Source: Hymenolepis diminuta (Eukaryota; Platyhelminthes; Cestoda; Cyclophyllidea; Hymenolepididae). Taken from it: a stretch of 64,000 nucleotides of DNA. The position numbers and the translations under genes were made by a program. Where the stretch lies: the NCBI GenBank assembly GCA_900708905.1, contig CAADRB010000009.1:3238680-3302679 (forward strand). The letters are read 5' to 3'. The notes under the pieces are model-generated. The model was given only the letters and a program-made list of their open reading frames with translations, was not told the DNA's origin and made no database searches. Each line of letters opens with the position of its first letter. Position 1 is the first letter of the stretch. Positions 63,947 to 64,000 of this stretch are shown here, piece after piece.

Positions 63947-64000
63947 CTAAAAAAGATTTCAAAATATGAGGACAGATTCAGGGAAGGGGAGGAAATGCTT

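Noticed and set aside
1..64000. CRISPR arrays, rRNA, functional tRNA genes, bacterial operons
   Set aside because: None seen. The tRNA-like boxes belong to SINEs, and the sequence is eukaryotic in structure.

Overview
The window looks like nuclear DNA from an animal, most likely a flatworm (trematode-like). It is very AT-rich, gene-poor and full of introns. The protein-coding pieces are short exons bounded by GT-AG splice sites, and they stand out as islands of higher GC. There are no operons, Shine-Dalgarno sites or long uninterrupted genes. The flatworm call rests on the AT-rich, repeat-laden texture, very short introns (76-113 nt) beside a 3.3 kb one, and a decayed Ty3/Gypsy element. It is an inference, not a match to a named species.

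Four loci can be read as genes. (1) Minus strand, 14403 to 10341: two exons join in phase into a 239-residue protein with the layout and motifs of a BK-channel beta subunit (KCNMB/CaKB family). (2) Plus strand, 28290 to 29041: three exons with two tiny introns encode a 197-residue protein. It carries a complete TAZ1 zinc-finger domain (all 12 Zn ligands) followed by a KIX-like segment, and has no room for the bromodomain or acetyltransferase of CBP/p300. (3) Minus strand, 63946 to 63405: the last two exons of snurportin-1, whose 5' part lies beyond the right edge. (4) Minus strand, 44893 to 44363: a small unrecognised gene or recent pseudogene in two frames. Three more stretches (5153-5428, 24904-24984, 39605-39798) look like isolated internal exons of unrecognised genes.

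Mobile DNA makes up much of the rest. A decayed Ty3/Gypsy element at about 34.23-37.74 kb keeps protease, reverse transcriptase, RNase H, integrase and C-terminal tail in order, with many stops. Its RT is split by a roughly 0.58 kb insertion related to a block at 4.1-4.5 kb. A dispersed repeat of about 300 bp occurs five times (26.0, 29.4, 32.4, 46.4 and 59.0 kb), always in the same orientation. A tRNA-derived SINE family is represented at 2.0-2.3, 3.0, 13.9 and 24.4 kb.

The remaining tens of kilobases are AT-rich intergenic or intronic sequence in which I see no supportable gene. The genes do not form one pathway: they touch neuronal/muscle excitability (BK beta), transcriptional co-activation (TAZ1-KIX) and spliceosomal snRNP import (snurportin).
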